A model generated the notes under the pieces. The model was not told the DNA's origin and made no database searches. It saw only the letters and a list, made by a program, of their open reading frames with translations. DNA of 7,311 nt from a bacterium (GTDB lineage: Bacteria; Armatimonadota; HRBIN16). Made by a program: the position numbers and the translations under genes. The stretch covers positions 1 to 7,311 of the forward strand of contig JANWXG010000133.1 in NCBI GenBank assembly GCA_025057335.1, in the 5' to 3' direction. Position 1 is the stretch's first letter; every line of letters begins with the position of its first letter. This document shows positions 1 through 5,890 of this stretch, piece by piece.

Positions 1-627
1 GATGGCGTCTACACAGCCCAGCCGATGCATGACCAGTGCCATTTTGCGGAGGGTAATCGGTTTGCGCGTGCCCACAAACAGCAGATGGTTGTCGCGCGTC
101 AGCCCGACCGCCAGTCGCCACGCCGGGCGAAACAGGCTTCCATCCCGAAAGCCCTCCGCGCGAGGATGGAGGCTCACCTTACCTGCTGTGACCAGACGCG
201 GTCCTGAACGGAGAACGAAGTCATACGCGCTCCAGTCCTCGCGACGGTGGCGCTTAACATCCACGAACTCCACATGGTTGTCCGGCGTGATACACAGCGC
301 CGTGCCGATGCCGCCAAAGTGCACCATCTTGCCCTCGATCACGATGTCCCCGACGGGCAGATAGTTGCGCGTGCCGAAGAAGGTGCCCGTGACCGCCGCC
401 GTCGGGCGCGCGCGAGCCACCATGCTCTCCAGCGGTTCTGTGCGCCCGCGACGCTGCTTCGCGAGCATCCCCGTCACCTTCACCTCCTCGTCGTTCATGT
501 TCACGCGAACAATCTTCACGGGGACGTCGAGCACGGTAGTTGCAATCAGTTGCACACTGTTGCCAAACGCCCATGCCGTCTGGCTACTCCACCAGAAGAA
601 GAGCACCGCGATGTACGCCTTCCACAT
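1..627 (-). CDS. Phosphodiester glycosidase (NAGPA) domain protein, secreted, C-terminally cut by window edge
   Basis: Reading the minus strand from ATG at 627 gives 209 open codons that run off the left edge. Residues 1-20 form a signal peptide (hydrophobic IAVLFFWW, cleavage after AWA). Family-like blocks follow in order: AAVTGTFFGTRNYLPVGD near 77-94, SGPRLVTAGKV near 141-151, RLAVGLTRDNHLLFVGT near 171-187, and LGCVDAI at 203-209. In this family the last block normally continues into a Gly-rich NLDGGGS-type motif, which lies outside the window. The family includes the mammalian mannose-6-phosphate uncovering enzyme and bacterial exopolysaccharide-associated proteins that cleave glycosidic phosphodiester bonds. 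The real substrate here is unknown. An AGGGGAG/GAGG purine run sits just before the ATG. The frame stays open upstream to a stop at 724-726, but I saw no better start. Domain assignment comes from pattern memory and was not searched. Confidence 0.82.
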   Translation of the reverse strand, partial: MWKAYIAVLFFWWSSQTAWAFGNSVQLIATTVLDVPVKIVRVNMNDEEVKVTGMLAKQRRGRTEPLESMVARARPTAAVTGTFFGTRNYLPVGDIVIEGKMVHFGGIGTALCITPDNHVEFVDVKRHRREDWSAYDFVLRSGPRLVTAGKVSLHPRAEGFRDGSLFRPAWRLAVGLTRDNHLLFVGTRKPITLRKMALVMHRLGCVDAI

Positions 628-773
628 CCTCTCTCCCCTCGCTTCGCCGAGACTGCCGTACGGTTTATTCCACAGGTTACGTCTGCTAAGACGAAGTTTT
701 ACCAGACCGATAGCGCTTCGTTCTTAGCGCAACTGAGATCGACGAACAATCTCGCCTTCACGCCCAGTAGGGA

Positions 774-797
774 CGCTCCGCTGATGCTCAGAATGAC
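774..797 (+). repeat. Family A palindrome, right-arm remnant
   Basis: Only the right arm is recognisable (CGCTCCGCTG, then CTCAGAATGAC). The left arm is missing, so the element is degenerate. Confidence 0.5.
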
Positions 798-804
798 CCG
801 CACT

Positions 805-828
805 GGTCGCGACGGAGCGCGACCCTCC
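805..828 (-). repeat. GGAG-hairpin (subfamily C), reverse orientation
   Basis: On the minus strand this reads GGAG, then arms GGTCGCG and CGCGACC around loop CTCCGT. The 7-bp stem is perfect. It faces the unit at 840-863, with the two GGAG ends 11 nt apart, forming an inverted pair like paired REP elements. Confidence 0.75.
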
Positions 829-839
829 AGAGGTTGCCT

Positions 840-863
840 GGAGGGATGCGCTCTGTCGCATCC
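840..863 (+). repeat. GGAG-hairpin (subfamily C), forward
   Basis: GGAG leader, arms GGATGCG and CGCATCC, loop CTCTGT. The third and fourth stem pairs (A-T, T-A) differ from those of the copy at 805-828 (T-A, C-G), yet pairing is kept. This is a compensatory change. Confidence 0.78.
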
Positions 864-872
864 GCAAGCGTG

Positions 873-889
873 CGGAGGGACGTGCCCCC
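873..889 (+). repeat. GGAG-hairpin fragment
   Basis: GGAG followed by a left arm close to GGACGTGC. The right arm is lost and replaced by a C-rich run. Confidence 0.4.
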
Positions 890-901
890 CAGAGACTGCT
901 T

Positions 902-925
902 GGAGGGATGCGCTCTGTCGCATCC
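902..925 (+). repeat. GGAG-hairpin (subfamily C), forward
   Basis: Identical over 24 nt to the copy at 840-863, 62 nt upstream, which suggests recent copying or gene conversion. Confidence 0.78.
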
Positions 926-939
926 CCAGGCGCACCACT

Positions 940-1062
940 GGAGGGCAAGGCTCCCGCCGAGCCATCGGGTTGTCATGCTGAGCGAAGCGAAGCATCTCGT
1001 TTTTCTGTCATGCTTGGCGACAGCGAAGCATCTGAGATTCTTCGCTTGCGCTCAGAATGACA
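940..1062 (+). repeat. Composite repeat unit 1 (B hairpin, half A, full A)
   Basis: Subfamily B hairpin at 940-963 (GGAG leader, arms GGCAAGGC/GCCGAGCC). Then a 27-nt left half of family A at 971-997, then a complete family A palindrome at 1006-1062 running from TGTCATGC to CAGAATGACA. The trinucleotide ACT separates it from the next unit. This is the first of three tandem units starting at 940, 1066 and 1192. Confidence 0.72.
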
Positions 1063-1065
1063 ACT

Positions 1066-1188
1066 GAAGAGCGAGGCTCCCGCCGAGCCGTCGGTCTTCA
1101 ACGGTCGCGACGGAGCGCGACCCTCCAGAGATTGTCATGCTGAGCGCAAGCGAAGCATCTGAGATTCTTCGCTCCGCTCAGAATGACA
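1066..1188 (+). repeat. Composite repeat unit 2 (B hairpin, reversed C hairpin, full A)
   Basis: B hairpin at 1066-1089 with a GAAG leader. A subfamily C hairpin in reverse orientation at 1103-1126 takes the place occupied by the half A in units 1 and 3. A full family A palindrome follows at 1133-1188. Unit length is 123 bp, the same as unit 1, and the spacer to unit 3 is again ACT. Confidence 0.72.
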
Positions 1189-1191
1189 ACT

Positions 1192-1316
1192 GAAGGGCAA
1201 GCTCCCGCCAAGCTGTTTCCCACCCTGTCATGCTGAGCGAAGCGAAGCATCTCTCTCCTTGTCATGCTGAACAGAGTAAAACATCTGCGAGGTTCTTCGC
1301 CGCGCTCAGAATGACA
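1192..1316 (+). repeat. Composite repeat unit 3 (B hairpin, half A, full A)
   Basis: B hairpin at 1192-1214 (GAAG leader, one base shorter in the stem). Half A at 1226-1252. A more diverged full A at 1260-1316, whose left arm contains ACAGAGTAAAACATCT instead of the usual purine-rich core. Confidence 0.7.
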
Positions 1317-1355
1317 GGACGGTCCGTCACCAGAGCGCGCACGAAGAAGTCTCCC

Positions 1356-1397
1356 GCTCGTCGTGAAGCACGTGAGTGCTTCCCCTTGCCAAACAAC
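1356..1397 (+). repeat. Family D repeat, copy 1
   Basis: 42 bp matching 5785-5826 at 38 positions. The core is a perfect 7-bp hairpin, GAAGCAC/GTGCTTC with GTGA loop, containing a CACGTG hexamer. It lies 39 nt after the composite array. Confidence 0.75.
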
Positions 1398-1523
1398 TAT
1401 ACACTTCACAACGATACCACCCTTCTATCCTGCTGAGCAGGAAACCCCTCTGCAGGCAGTTCTCTGCCCAATAAAACAGACTACTCCCGCTTTGTTAAGG
1501 TCACGTTTGATATACCTTACACG

Positions 1524-1561
1524 CCTTCCCATTACGGAGATGACGGGCGATAATGGGAAGG
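1524..1561 (+). promoter_or_regulatory. Perfect 11-bp inverted repeat in the proA leader
   Basis: Arms CCTTCCCATTA (1524-1534) and TAATGGGAAGG (1551-1561) are fully complementary around a 16-nt loop, 87 nt before the proA ATG. No T-run follows, so it does not look like an intrinsic terminator. It could be an operator for a dimeric regulator or an mRNA leader structure. Its sequence is unrelated to families A-D. Confidence 0.6.
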
Positions 1562-1648
1562 GAAACTGTCCATGCTGCAGACACTCCTGCCCCTTTTGTG
1601 GTAACCTATATCTATGACTTCTCAAGTCAACGGGGGGTATCTATTCGG

Positions 1649-2908
1649 ATGGAAGAGGTTCGTGAACAGCTGGTGCGTCAGGCGCAAGCCGCGCGTCAGG
1701 CGGCGATGACACTGGCGAACGTCAGCACAGCAGTCAAGAACGGCGCCCTGCTGGCGATGGCGGAGGGGCTGCTAGCGGACGGCGCGTACATCCTGCAGGC
1801 GAACGCCGAAGACATCCAGCAGGCGCGCGAGCGCGGTCTCCCAGAGGCGATGGTCGAGCGGTTGACGCTCAACGAGAAACGCCTCGCGGCGATGGCGGAG
1901 GGCATTCGGCAAGTGGCTGCCCTGCCCGACCCTGTAGGCGAGGTGGTAGAGGGCTGGAAGCGCCCCAACGGGCTGGAGATTCTGAAGGTGCGCGTGCCGT
2001 TAGGAGTGGTGGCTATCATCTACGAGTCGCGCCCCAACGTCACTGCCGACGCGGCGGCGTTGTGCCTCAAGTCGGGCAACGCGGTCATCTTGCGCGGCGG
2101 CTCCGAGGCGTTCCGTTCGAACCAGGCGATAACCGCTAGCCTCGTGCGAGCCGTCGAGAGCGCGGGGTTGCCTGCCGCCTGCGTGCAGATGGTGCAGACC
2201 ACTGACCGCGAGGCAGCGACCCAGCTCATGCGACTGAACGGACTGGTGGACTGCATTGTGCCGCGTGGTGGCGCAGGGCTCATCCAGACCGTGATGCAGA
2301 CCGCTACGGTACCCGTGATTGAAACGGGCGTCGGCAACTGCCATACCTACGTGCACGAGGACGCTGACCTGCAGATGGCCTCGGAAGTGGCGTTCAACGC
2401 GAAGGTGCAGCGCCCCTCGGTGTGCAACGCGATGGAGACGTTGCTGGTGCACTCAGCGGTGGCGGGAGAGTTTCTGCCTGCGTTCGCCGAACGACTGCGG
2501 GCGGCGGGCGTGGAGATTCGTGGCTGCGAGCGCACGCGCCAGCTCGTGCCTTGGGCGGTTCCTGCGACAGAAGACGACTGGTATACGGAGTATCTCGCCC
2601 TGATTCTGGCGGTGAAGGTAGTGGACAGCCTCGACGAAGCCATCGCGCATATCAACCATTACGGCAGCCGCCACTCGGAGGCGATTATCACGCGCAGTCT
2701 GGACGCCGCGCGACGGTTTACGCGCGAGGTAGACGCCGCCTGTGTCTACGTCAACGCCTCTACTCGCTTTACCGATGGCTTCGAGTTCGGCTTTGGCGCG
2801 GAGGTGGGCATCAGCACGCAGAAGCTGCACGCGCGCGGACCCATGGGCTTGCGCGAGCTGACCACGACCAAGTATGTGGTCTACGGCAACGGACAGGTGC
2901 GAACGTAG
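1649..2908 (+). CDS. proA: Glutamate-5-semialdehyde dehydrogenase (gamma-glutamyl phosphate reductase)
   Basis: This cytosolic enzyme reduces gamma-glutamyl phosphate to glutamate-5-semialdehyde with NADPH, the second step of proline synthesis. The 419 residues compare with 417 in E. coli. Motifs: ESRPNVTADAAALCLKSGN near 126-144, followed by AVILRGGSEA to 154; catalytic Cys at 259 in VQRPSVCNAMETLLV; the family signature AIAHINHYGSRHSEAI at 331-346; and TRFTDGFEFGFGAEVGIST then QKLHARGPMG at 372-400. The frame is open from ATG 1553, but that would add 32 residues not seen in the family and would start inside the leader inverted repeat. ATG 1649, with a GGGGGG run about 11 nt upstream, is preferred. 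It is the first gene of the operon, ending 2 nt before nadD. The usual partner proB is not adjacent, so glutamate 5-kinase must be encoded elsewhere if the pathway is complete. Confidence 0.97.
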   Translation: MEEVREQLVRQAQAARQAAMTLANVSTAVKNGALLAMAEGLLADGAYILQANAEDIQQARERGLPEAMVERLTLNEKRLAAMAEGIRQVAALPDPVGEVVEGWKRPNGLEILKVRVPLGVVAIIYESRPNVTADAAALCLKSGNAVILRGGSEAFRSNQAITASLVRAVESAGLPAACVQMVQTTDREAATQLMRLNGLVDCIVPRGGAGLIQTVMQTATVPVIETGVGNCHTYVHEDADLQMASEVAFNAKVQRPSVCNAMETLLVHSAVAGEFLPAFAERLRAAGVEIRGCERTRQLVPWAVPATEDDWYTEYLALILAVKVVDSLDEAIAHINHYGSRHSEAIITRSLDAARRFTREVDAACVYVNASTRFTDGFEFGFGAEVGISTQKLHARGPMGLRELTTTKYVVYGNGQVRT

Positions 2909-2910
2909 CC

Positions 2911-3525
2911 ATGCGTGTCGGCATCTTCGGGGGCACCTTCGACCCCATCCACTATGCCCACCTGTTCGTCGCGGAGGAAGCACGCCAGCGCTTCGAGCTG
3001 GAGCAGGTGGTGTTTATCCCCTGCGGCACGCCGCCGCACAAGAAGAGCTACGCCGTCTCGCCAGCGGAGCACCGCTTCGCCATGACGCTGCTCGCCACCG
3101 CCAGCAACCCCTTCTTTCGCGCCTCACGCATCGAAATCGAGCGGGGCGGAGTCTCCTACACGGTGGACACCCTGGAGCAATGGAGCCAGCTCTACCCGCA
3201 CCACGAGCTGTTCCTGCTCCTTGGCGCGGACTCGCTAGCTTACATCACCTCGTGGAAGCAGCCCGAACGCATCTGCCAGCTGGCGCACGTGGTGGCGGCG
3301 TCGCGCCCCGGATTTGACCTTTCCAGTCTACGCCTGCCCGAGACGATGTGCCGTCGCGTGTACGTGATGGAGATGCCCTTGCTAGACATCTCCGCCACCG
3401 ACATCCGCAACCGCGTGCGCCGTGGAGTCTCCATCCGCTACCTCACCCCCGACCCCGTGGTACAGTACATCCTGAAGCACCAGCTGTATCGCAACGAACC
3501 GCTGGAGGAACCGAATGCGTTCTGA
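2911..3525 (+). CDS. nadD: Nicotinate-nucleotide adenylyltransferase
   Basis: Transfers AMP from ATP to nicotinate mononucleotide to make deamido-NAD in the cytosol, a central step of NAD synthesis. The 204-residue length is normal for bacterial NadD. The nucleotidyltransferase motif GGTFDPIHYAH spans 7-17, with both histidines of the ATP-binding HxxH. PPHK at 41-44 is the substrate loop, LLLGADSL at 102-109 follows, and ISATDIR at 160-166 is the C-terminal ISxTxxR motif. The start fits the family N-terminus (MRVGIFGGTFDP); a GGACAGG run in the end of proA can serve as ribosome binding site. The frame is open far upstream, but that part is an out-of-frame shadow of proA. The end overlaps the LCP gene by 11 nt. 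Confidence 0.97.
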   Translation: MRVGIFGGTFDPIHYAHLFVAEEARQRFELEQVVFIPCGTPPHKKSYAVSPAEHRFAMTLLATASNPFFRASRIEIERGGVSYTVDTLEQWSQLYPHHELFLLLGADSLAYITSWKQPERICQLAHVVAASRPGFDLSSLRLPETMCRRVYVMEMPLLDISATDIRNRVRRGVSIRYLTPDPVVQYILKHQLYRNEPLEEPNAF

Positions 3526-3548
3526 GCCTGTCTGGTGGAGCCGAATGC
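3502..3548 (+). repeat. Duplicated ribosome-binding-site/start module at the LCP gene
   Basis: Two 17-bp copies, 3502-3518 and 3532-3548, match at 15 positions and lie exactly 30 bp apart. Each has a purine-rich CTGG(A/T)GGA-type site a few bases before an in-frame ATG (3515 and 3545). The first has the better Shine-Dalgarno (GGAGG, 6-nt spacing). Confidence 0.65.
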
Positions 3549-4444
3549 TGTGGGGATTGTTCTCGCTGGCGGTGGTGCTGGCAGCGGGGATTGCAGGGGC
3601 GTTACTGGGATACAATCAGCACGCGCCGAAACCCGTCACGGTGCAGGAGCTGGTCTCCCCCGCTTTTGACGGGATGTCTCGCCTGCGCATCCTCGCACTG
3701 GGCATGGACCAGGTCTCAGGCAACACCGATACCATCATCGTGGCGACAGTGGATTTTCAGAACCGGGCGGTGTATGCGCTCTCCATCCCGCGTGATACTC
3801 GCGCAGACATTCCGGGACATCACACTTTTAAAGTGAACGCTGCCTACGCCTGGGGCGGGCTGGAGACAGCACGGCAGACAGTGGAGAACCTGCTGGGCAC
3901 GCGCATCGACCGCGTCGTGCTGGTGCGACTGGAGGGCTTGAAGCGGATTGTGGACCTGCTAGGAGGCGTGGAGATCGATATCGAGAAGGATATGCACTAC
4001 GTCGACCGCAAGCAGAGGCTGTACATCCATCTCAAAAAAGGCTACCGCCTGCTGGATGGCGAAAAGGCATTACACTACGTGCGCTTCCGGCACGACCCGC
4101 AGGGCGACCTGGGGCGAATCGGGCGCCAGCACAAGTTCCTGAAGGCGCTAGCGAGAAGGATGTTCCAGTGGCAGGAGGTTGACAAGCTGCCCGAGCTGAC
4201 CCGACAGGTGATGCAACAGCTGGAGACCGACCTGAGCACACGCGAGGTGCTCCACCTAGCGCGTTTCGGCAAAGACCTGCCGCCCGAGCGCATCGTGATG
4301 GGAGTACTGCCAGGACAGCCAGCGAACATCGATGGCATTAGCTACTACCTGCCCGACGAGGCGCGGGTCGCCTCAGCGCTGGACGAACTGGAGCGCAACG
4401 CGCTCGCGCAGACCACTGAGGAAGGGGGGAATCAGACGCCTTGA
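3515..4444 (+). CDS. LytR-CpsA-Psr (LCP) family membrane protein
   Basis: LCP proteins sit in the membrane with the catalytic domain outside. In Gram-positives and cyanobacteria they transfer lipid-linked glycopolymers to peptidoglycan or other acceptors. The 309 residues contain a short cytoplasmic tail, one membrane segment at about 12-33 (MLWGLFSLAVVLAAGIAG), and the LCP domain at about 55-215. Motifs: NTDTI at 70-74; SIPRDTR at 90-96 with the conserved Arg and Asp that bind the phosphates of the lipid; KVNAAYAWGG at 106-115; and YVRFRHDPQGDLGRIGRQ at 188-205 with the paired Arg residues. The protein is at the short end of the family, with little C-terminal extension (215-309). The start overlaps the nadD end by 11 nt and a second in-frame start lies at 3545. 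The gene between nadD and rsfS is a recurrent position for LCP genes. The glycopolymer and acceptor are unknown. Confidence 0.93.
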   Translation: MRSEPVWWSRMLWGLFSLAVVLAAGIAGALLGYNQHAPKPVTVQELVSPAFDGMSRLRILALGMDQVSGNTDTIIVATVDFQNRAVYALSIPRDTRADIPGHHTFKVNAAYAWGGLETARQTVENLLGTRIDRVVLVRLEGLKRIVDLLGGVEIDIEKDMHYVDRKQRLYIHLKKGYRLLDGEKALHYVRFRHDPQGDLGRIGRQHKFLKALARRMFQWQEVDKLPELTRQVMQQLETDLSTREVLHLARFGKDLPPERIVMGVLPGQPANIDGISYYLPDEARVASALDELERNALAQTTEEGGNQTP

Positions 4445-4785
4445 CCGCTGAAGAGAAGGTAGACCTCATTGTGCGCGCCGCGGAAGAGGTGAAAGCAGAG
4501 GATATCTCGCAAATCGACCTGCGGGGCAAGACCATCCTGGCAGACTACTTCCTGCTGATGAACGGACGCTCTAGCATCCAGGTGCGCGCTATCGTGGATA
4601 AGATTATCGAGTGGATGGAACAGGCGGGACAGCGCGAGGTGCGCCTGGAAGGCTATGTGCGTGGTGAGTGGGTACTGCTGGACTACGGCGACGTGGTGGT
4701 GCATGTTATGCAGCCAGAGGTGCGGGAGTTCTACGGGCTGGAGGAGTTTTGGCGCAACGCGCCGTTGCTCGACAGGCGGGGGTGA
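4441..4785 (+). CDS. rsfS: Ribosomal silencing factor RsfS
   Basis: RsfS (Iojap/DUF143 family) binds protein uL14 of the large ribosomal subunit and blocks joining with the small subunit, lowering translation in starvation or stationary phase. The 114 residues match the usual length. Motifs: KAEDISQIDLRGKTILADYF at 18-37, NGRSSIQVRAIVDKI at 41-55, EWVLLDYGDVVVHVM at 76-90, and the PEVREFYGLEEFW tail at 92-104. The start is a TTG at 4441 inside a TTGA overlap with the LCP stop codon. It is chosen because the family N-terminal helix (EEKVDLIVRAAEEVKAEDI) begins there and no ATG precedes the conserved core. An AAGGGGGGAA run about 10 nt upstream may be the ribosome binding site. The 4-nt overlap and rare start suggest translational coupling and modest expression. 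Confidence 0.95.
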   Translation: MTAEEKVDLIVRAAEEVKAEDISQIDLRGKTILADYFLLMNGRSSIQVRAIVDKIIEWMEQAGQREVRLEGYVRGEWVLLDYGDVVVHVMQPEVREFYGLEEFWRNAPLLDRRG

Positions 4786-4791
4786 GGGGCA

Positions 4792-5415
4792 ATGCCTGAC
4801 GTCAGGAACGAGGAAGAGCTCCGTCGTGAGCAGGTAGAGCGTCTGCTGCGCGAAGCGTATGTATACCAGATGCGCAACGAGCTGCTCCATGCGGAAGAGC
4901 GTTGCCGCCAGGTGCTGGAGCTGGACGCGCACAACGCGGAGGCGCTGGAGCTGCTCGGCGACATTCAGGAGCGCACGGGACGACTGGAAGAGGCGATACA
5001 GTCTTTCCGCCAGGCGCGCGACCTCTCCCCAGTAGAGTCTCCGCGATATGCCTCCGCGGAGCGCAAGTATGCCGCTGCCCTGCTCAAACAAAGGGGCATC
5101 TCTGCCGCCGACCTGCCCGAGGAGCCTGCAAGCCCCCTGCTGGCTATCGCCGCCTCGATTGTCTTCCCGGGTCTCGCGCAGTGGCTGATGAACGACCGGG
5201 TAAAGGGCGGCGTGCTAATGGGTATCGCCCTCGTACTGCTATTGCTGATAGCCTTCTCTCCCTGGGGGGTGCGCAACATCGAGGAGGGAGGTGGCGCCTT
5301 CCTGTTTCTTGCTTCGATAGCTGCCTCAGTGTATGTGGTGAGCCTTATCGACGCCTACCAGACCGCTCGGCGAGGTGGTCCCCGCCGCAAGCCCAAGTCG
5401 GGCTGGGAGGTGTGA
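4792..5415 (+). CDS. TPR protein with C-terminal membrane domain, function unknown
   Basis: The 207 residues begin with a charged helix, then two tetratricopeptide repeats at about 16-49 and 49-82 (AEERCRQVLELDAHNAEALELLGDIQ and EAIQSFRQARDLSP carry the A8/L11/A20/P32-type positions). A linker follows, then three hydrophobic segments at about 115-132 (LLAIAASIVFPGLAQWL), 139-155 (GGVLMGIALVLLLLIAF) and 168-186. The FPGLAQW turn before a small KGG loop resembles the FPGLGQ-type motif of small TM2-like membrane proteins. The basic tail RRGGPRRKPKSG should be cytoplasmic. The TPR part probably recruits a partner to the inner face of the membrane, but I do not recognise a named family. GTGAGGGG just before the ATG is the ribosome binding site; the gene starts 6 nt after the rsfS stop and ends the operon 10 nt before the first downstream repeat. 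Confidence 0.85.
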   Translation: MPDVRNEEELRREQVERLLREAYVYQMRNELLHAEERCRQVLELDAHNAEALELLGDIQERTGRLEEAIQSFRQARDLSPVESPRYASAERKYAAALLKQRGISAADLPEEPASPLLAIAASIVFPGLAQWLMNDRVKGGVLMGIALVLLLLIAFSPWGVRNIEEGGGAFLFLASIAASVYVVSLIDAYQTARRGGPRRKPKSGWEV

Positions 5416-5425
5416 CCGCGATTCT

Positions 5426-5541
5426 GGAGGGCGAGGCTCCTCGCCGAACCGTTCCTCATGCGCTGCAGGCGAAGCATCCCATCCCTGTCATGCTGAGCAG
5501 GGGCGAAGCATCTCAGATTCTTCGCTCCGCTCAGAATGACA
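5426..5541 (+). repeat. Composite repeat unit 4 (B hairpin, degenerate half A, full A)
   Basis: B hairpin at 5426-5450 (GGAG leader, one extra loop base). A diverged half A at 5456-5478 (TCATGCGCTGCAGGCGAAGC). A full family A palindrome at 5486-5541. Same part order as units 1 and 3. Confidence 0.68.
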
Positions 5542-5546
5542 ACATT

Positions 5547-5668
5547 GGAGGGCGAGGCTCCTGCCGAGCCATCCCTCTGTCCCGCTGAGCAGGGGCGAAG
5601 CATCTTTCGTTTTGTCATGCTGAGCGCCAGCGAAGCATCTGAGATTCTTCGCTTCGCTCAGAATGACA
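5547..5668 (+). repeat. Composite repeat unit 5 (B hairpin, half A, full A)
   Basis: B hairpin at 5547-5570 (GGAG, arms GGCGAGGC/GCCGAGCC, TCCT loop). Half A at 5579-5605, and full A at 5613-5668. It is tandem with unit 4, starting 121 bp later. The distance between full A starts (5486 to 5613) is 127 bp, the same as 1006 to 1133 and 1133 to 1260. Confidence 0.72.
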
Positions 5669-5673
5669 CTTGA

Positions 5674-5729
5674 TGTCATGCTGAGCCGCAGGCGAAGGGG
5701 GGTCAGAGTTCTTCGCTCCGCTCAGAATA
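5674..5729 (+). repeat. Family A palindrome
   Basis: A complete copy that follows unit 5 by 5 nt without a B hairpin. The core is altered (GGCGAAGGGGGGTCAGAG) and the last bases read AGAATAA instead of AGAATGACA. Confidence 0.65.
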
Positions 5730-5784
5730 AGAGAAGACGCACTGACGTGCGCTAATACCAACACGGCGCCTGACGAACTGTTTG

Positions 5785-5826
5785 GCTCGTAGTGAAGCAC
5801 GTGAGTGCTTCTCCTTGATAAACAAC
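5785..5826 (+). repeat. Family D repeat, copy 2
   Basis: Second copy of the 42-bp element at 1356-1397, with the GAAGCAC/GTGCTTC stem unchanged and four substitutions outside it. It follows the A palindrome by 55 nt, in the same orientation and relative place as copy 1. Confidence 0.75.
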
Positions 5827-5890
5827 ATAGACTTCAGAATGACAAAAGGCGCTCCCTATGACGACGTGTCTGAAAGGCGAGGCTTCTTCC

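Larger units (their letters stand above)
628..1648. other. Non-coding repeat-rich region between divergent genes
   Basis: About 1 kb separates the divergent glycosidase gene and proA. 628-770 holds the glycosidase leader, with no convincing promoter found. 774-1397 is packed with families A, B/C and D, listed separately. 1398-1648 is the proA leader, with small hairpins at 1428-1442 (TCCTGC/GCAGGA) and 1455-1468 (GGCAG/CTGCC) and a strong one at 1524-1561. The AT-richer stretch around 1491-1516 (TTGTTA, TATACC) could hold the operon promoter, but those boxes are only 13 nt apart, so I do not call it. Reading frames here merely translate repeats. Confidence 0.8.

Noticed and set aside
247..981. 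244-codon forward open frame and other forward frames at 2-727
   Set aside because: They are antisense to the glycosidase gene, whose signal peptide and family motifs are clear, and the distal part translates palindromic repeats.
940..1316. CRISPR array
   Set aside because: The period is regular, but the intervals between repeats are themselves repeats of other families, not unique spacers. No cas genes are seen.
1098..1409. Minus-strand frame with peptides such as VILSGAKNLRCFA and GEALTCFTT
   Set aside because: These peptides are translations of families A and D. No start signal or protein family supports a gene.
1492..1516. Operon promoter TTGTTA/TATACC
   Set aside because: The 13-nt spacing is too short for a normal sigma70 site, and no other pairing of boxes is convincing.
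1553..1648. N-terminal extension of ProA from ATG 1553
   Set aside because: It adds 32 residues absent from the family and starts within the leader inverted repeat. ATG 1649 gives the normal length.
4432..5091. 219-codon minus-strand frame opposite rsfS and the TPR gene
   Set aside because: GC-rich shadow frame. The sense strand encodes two well-supported proteins there.
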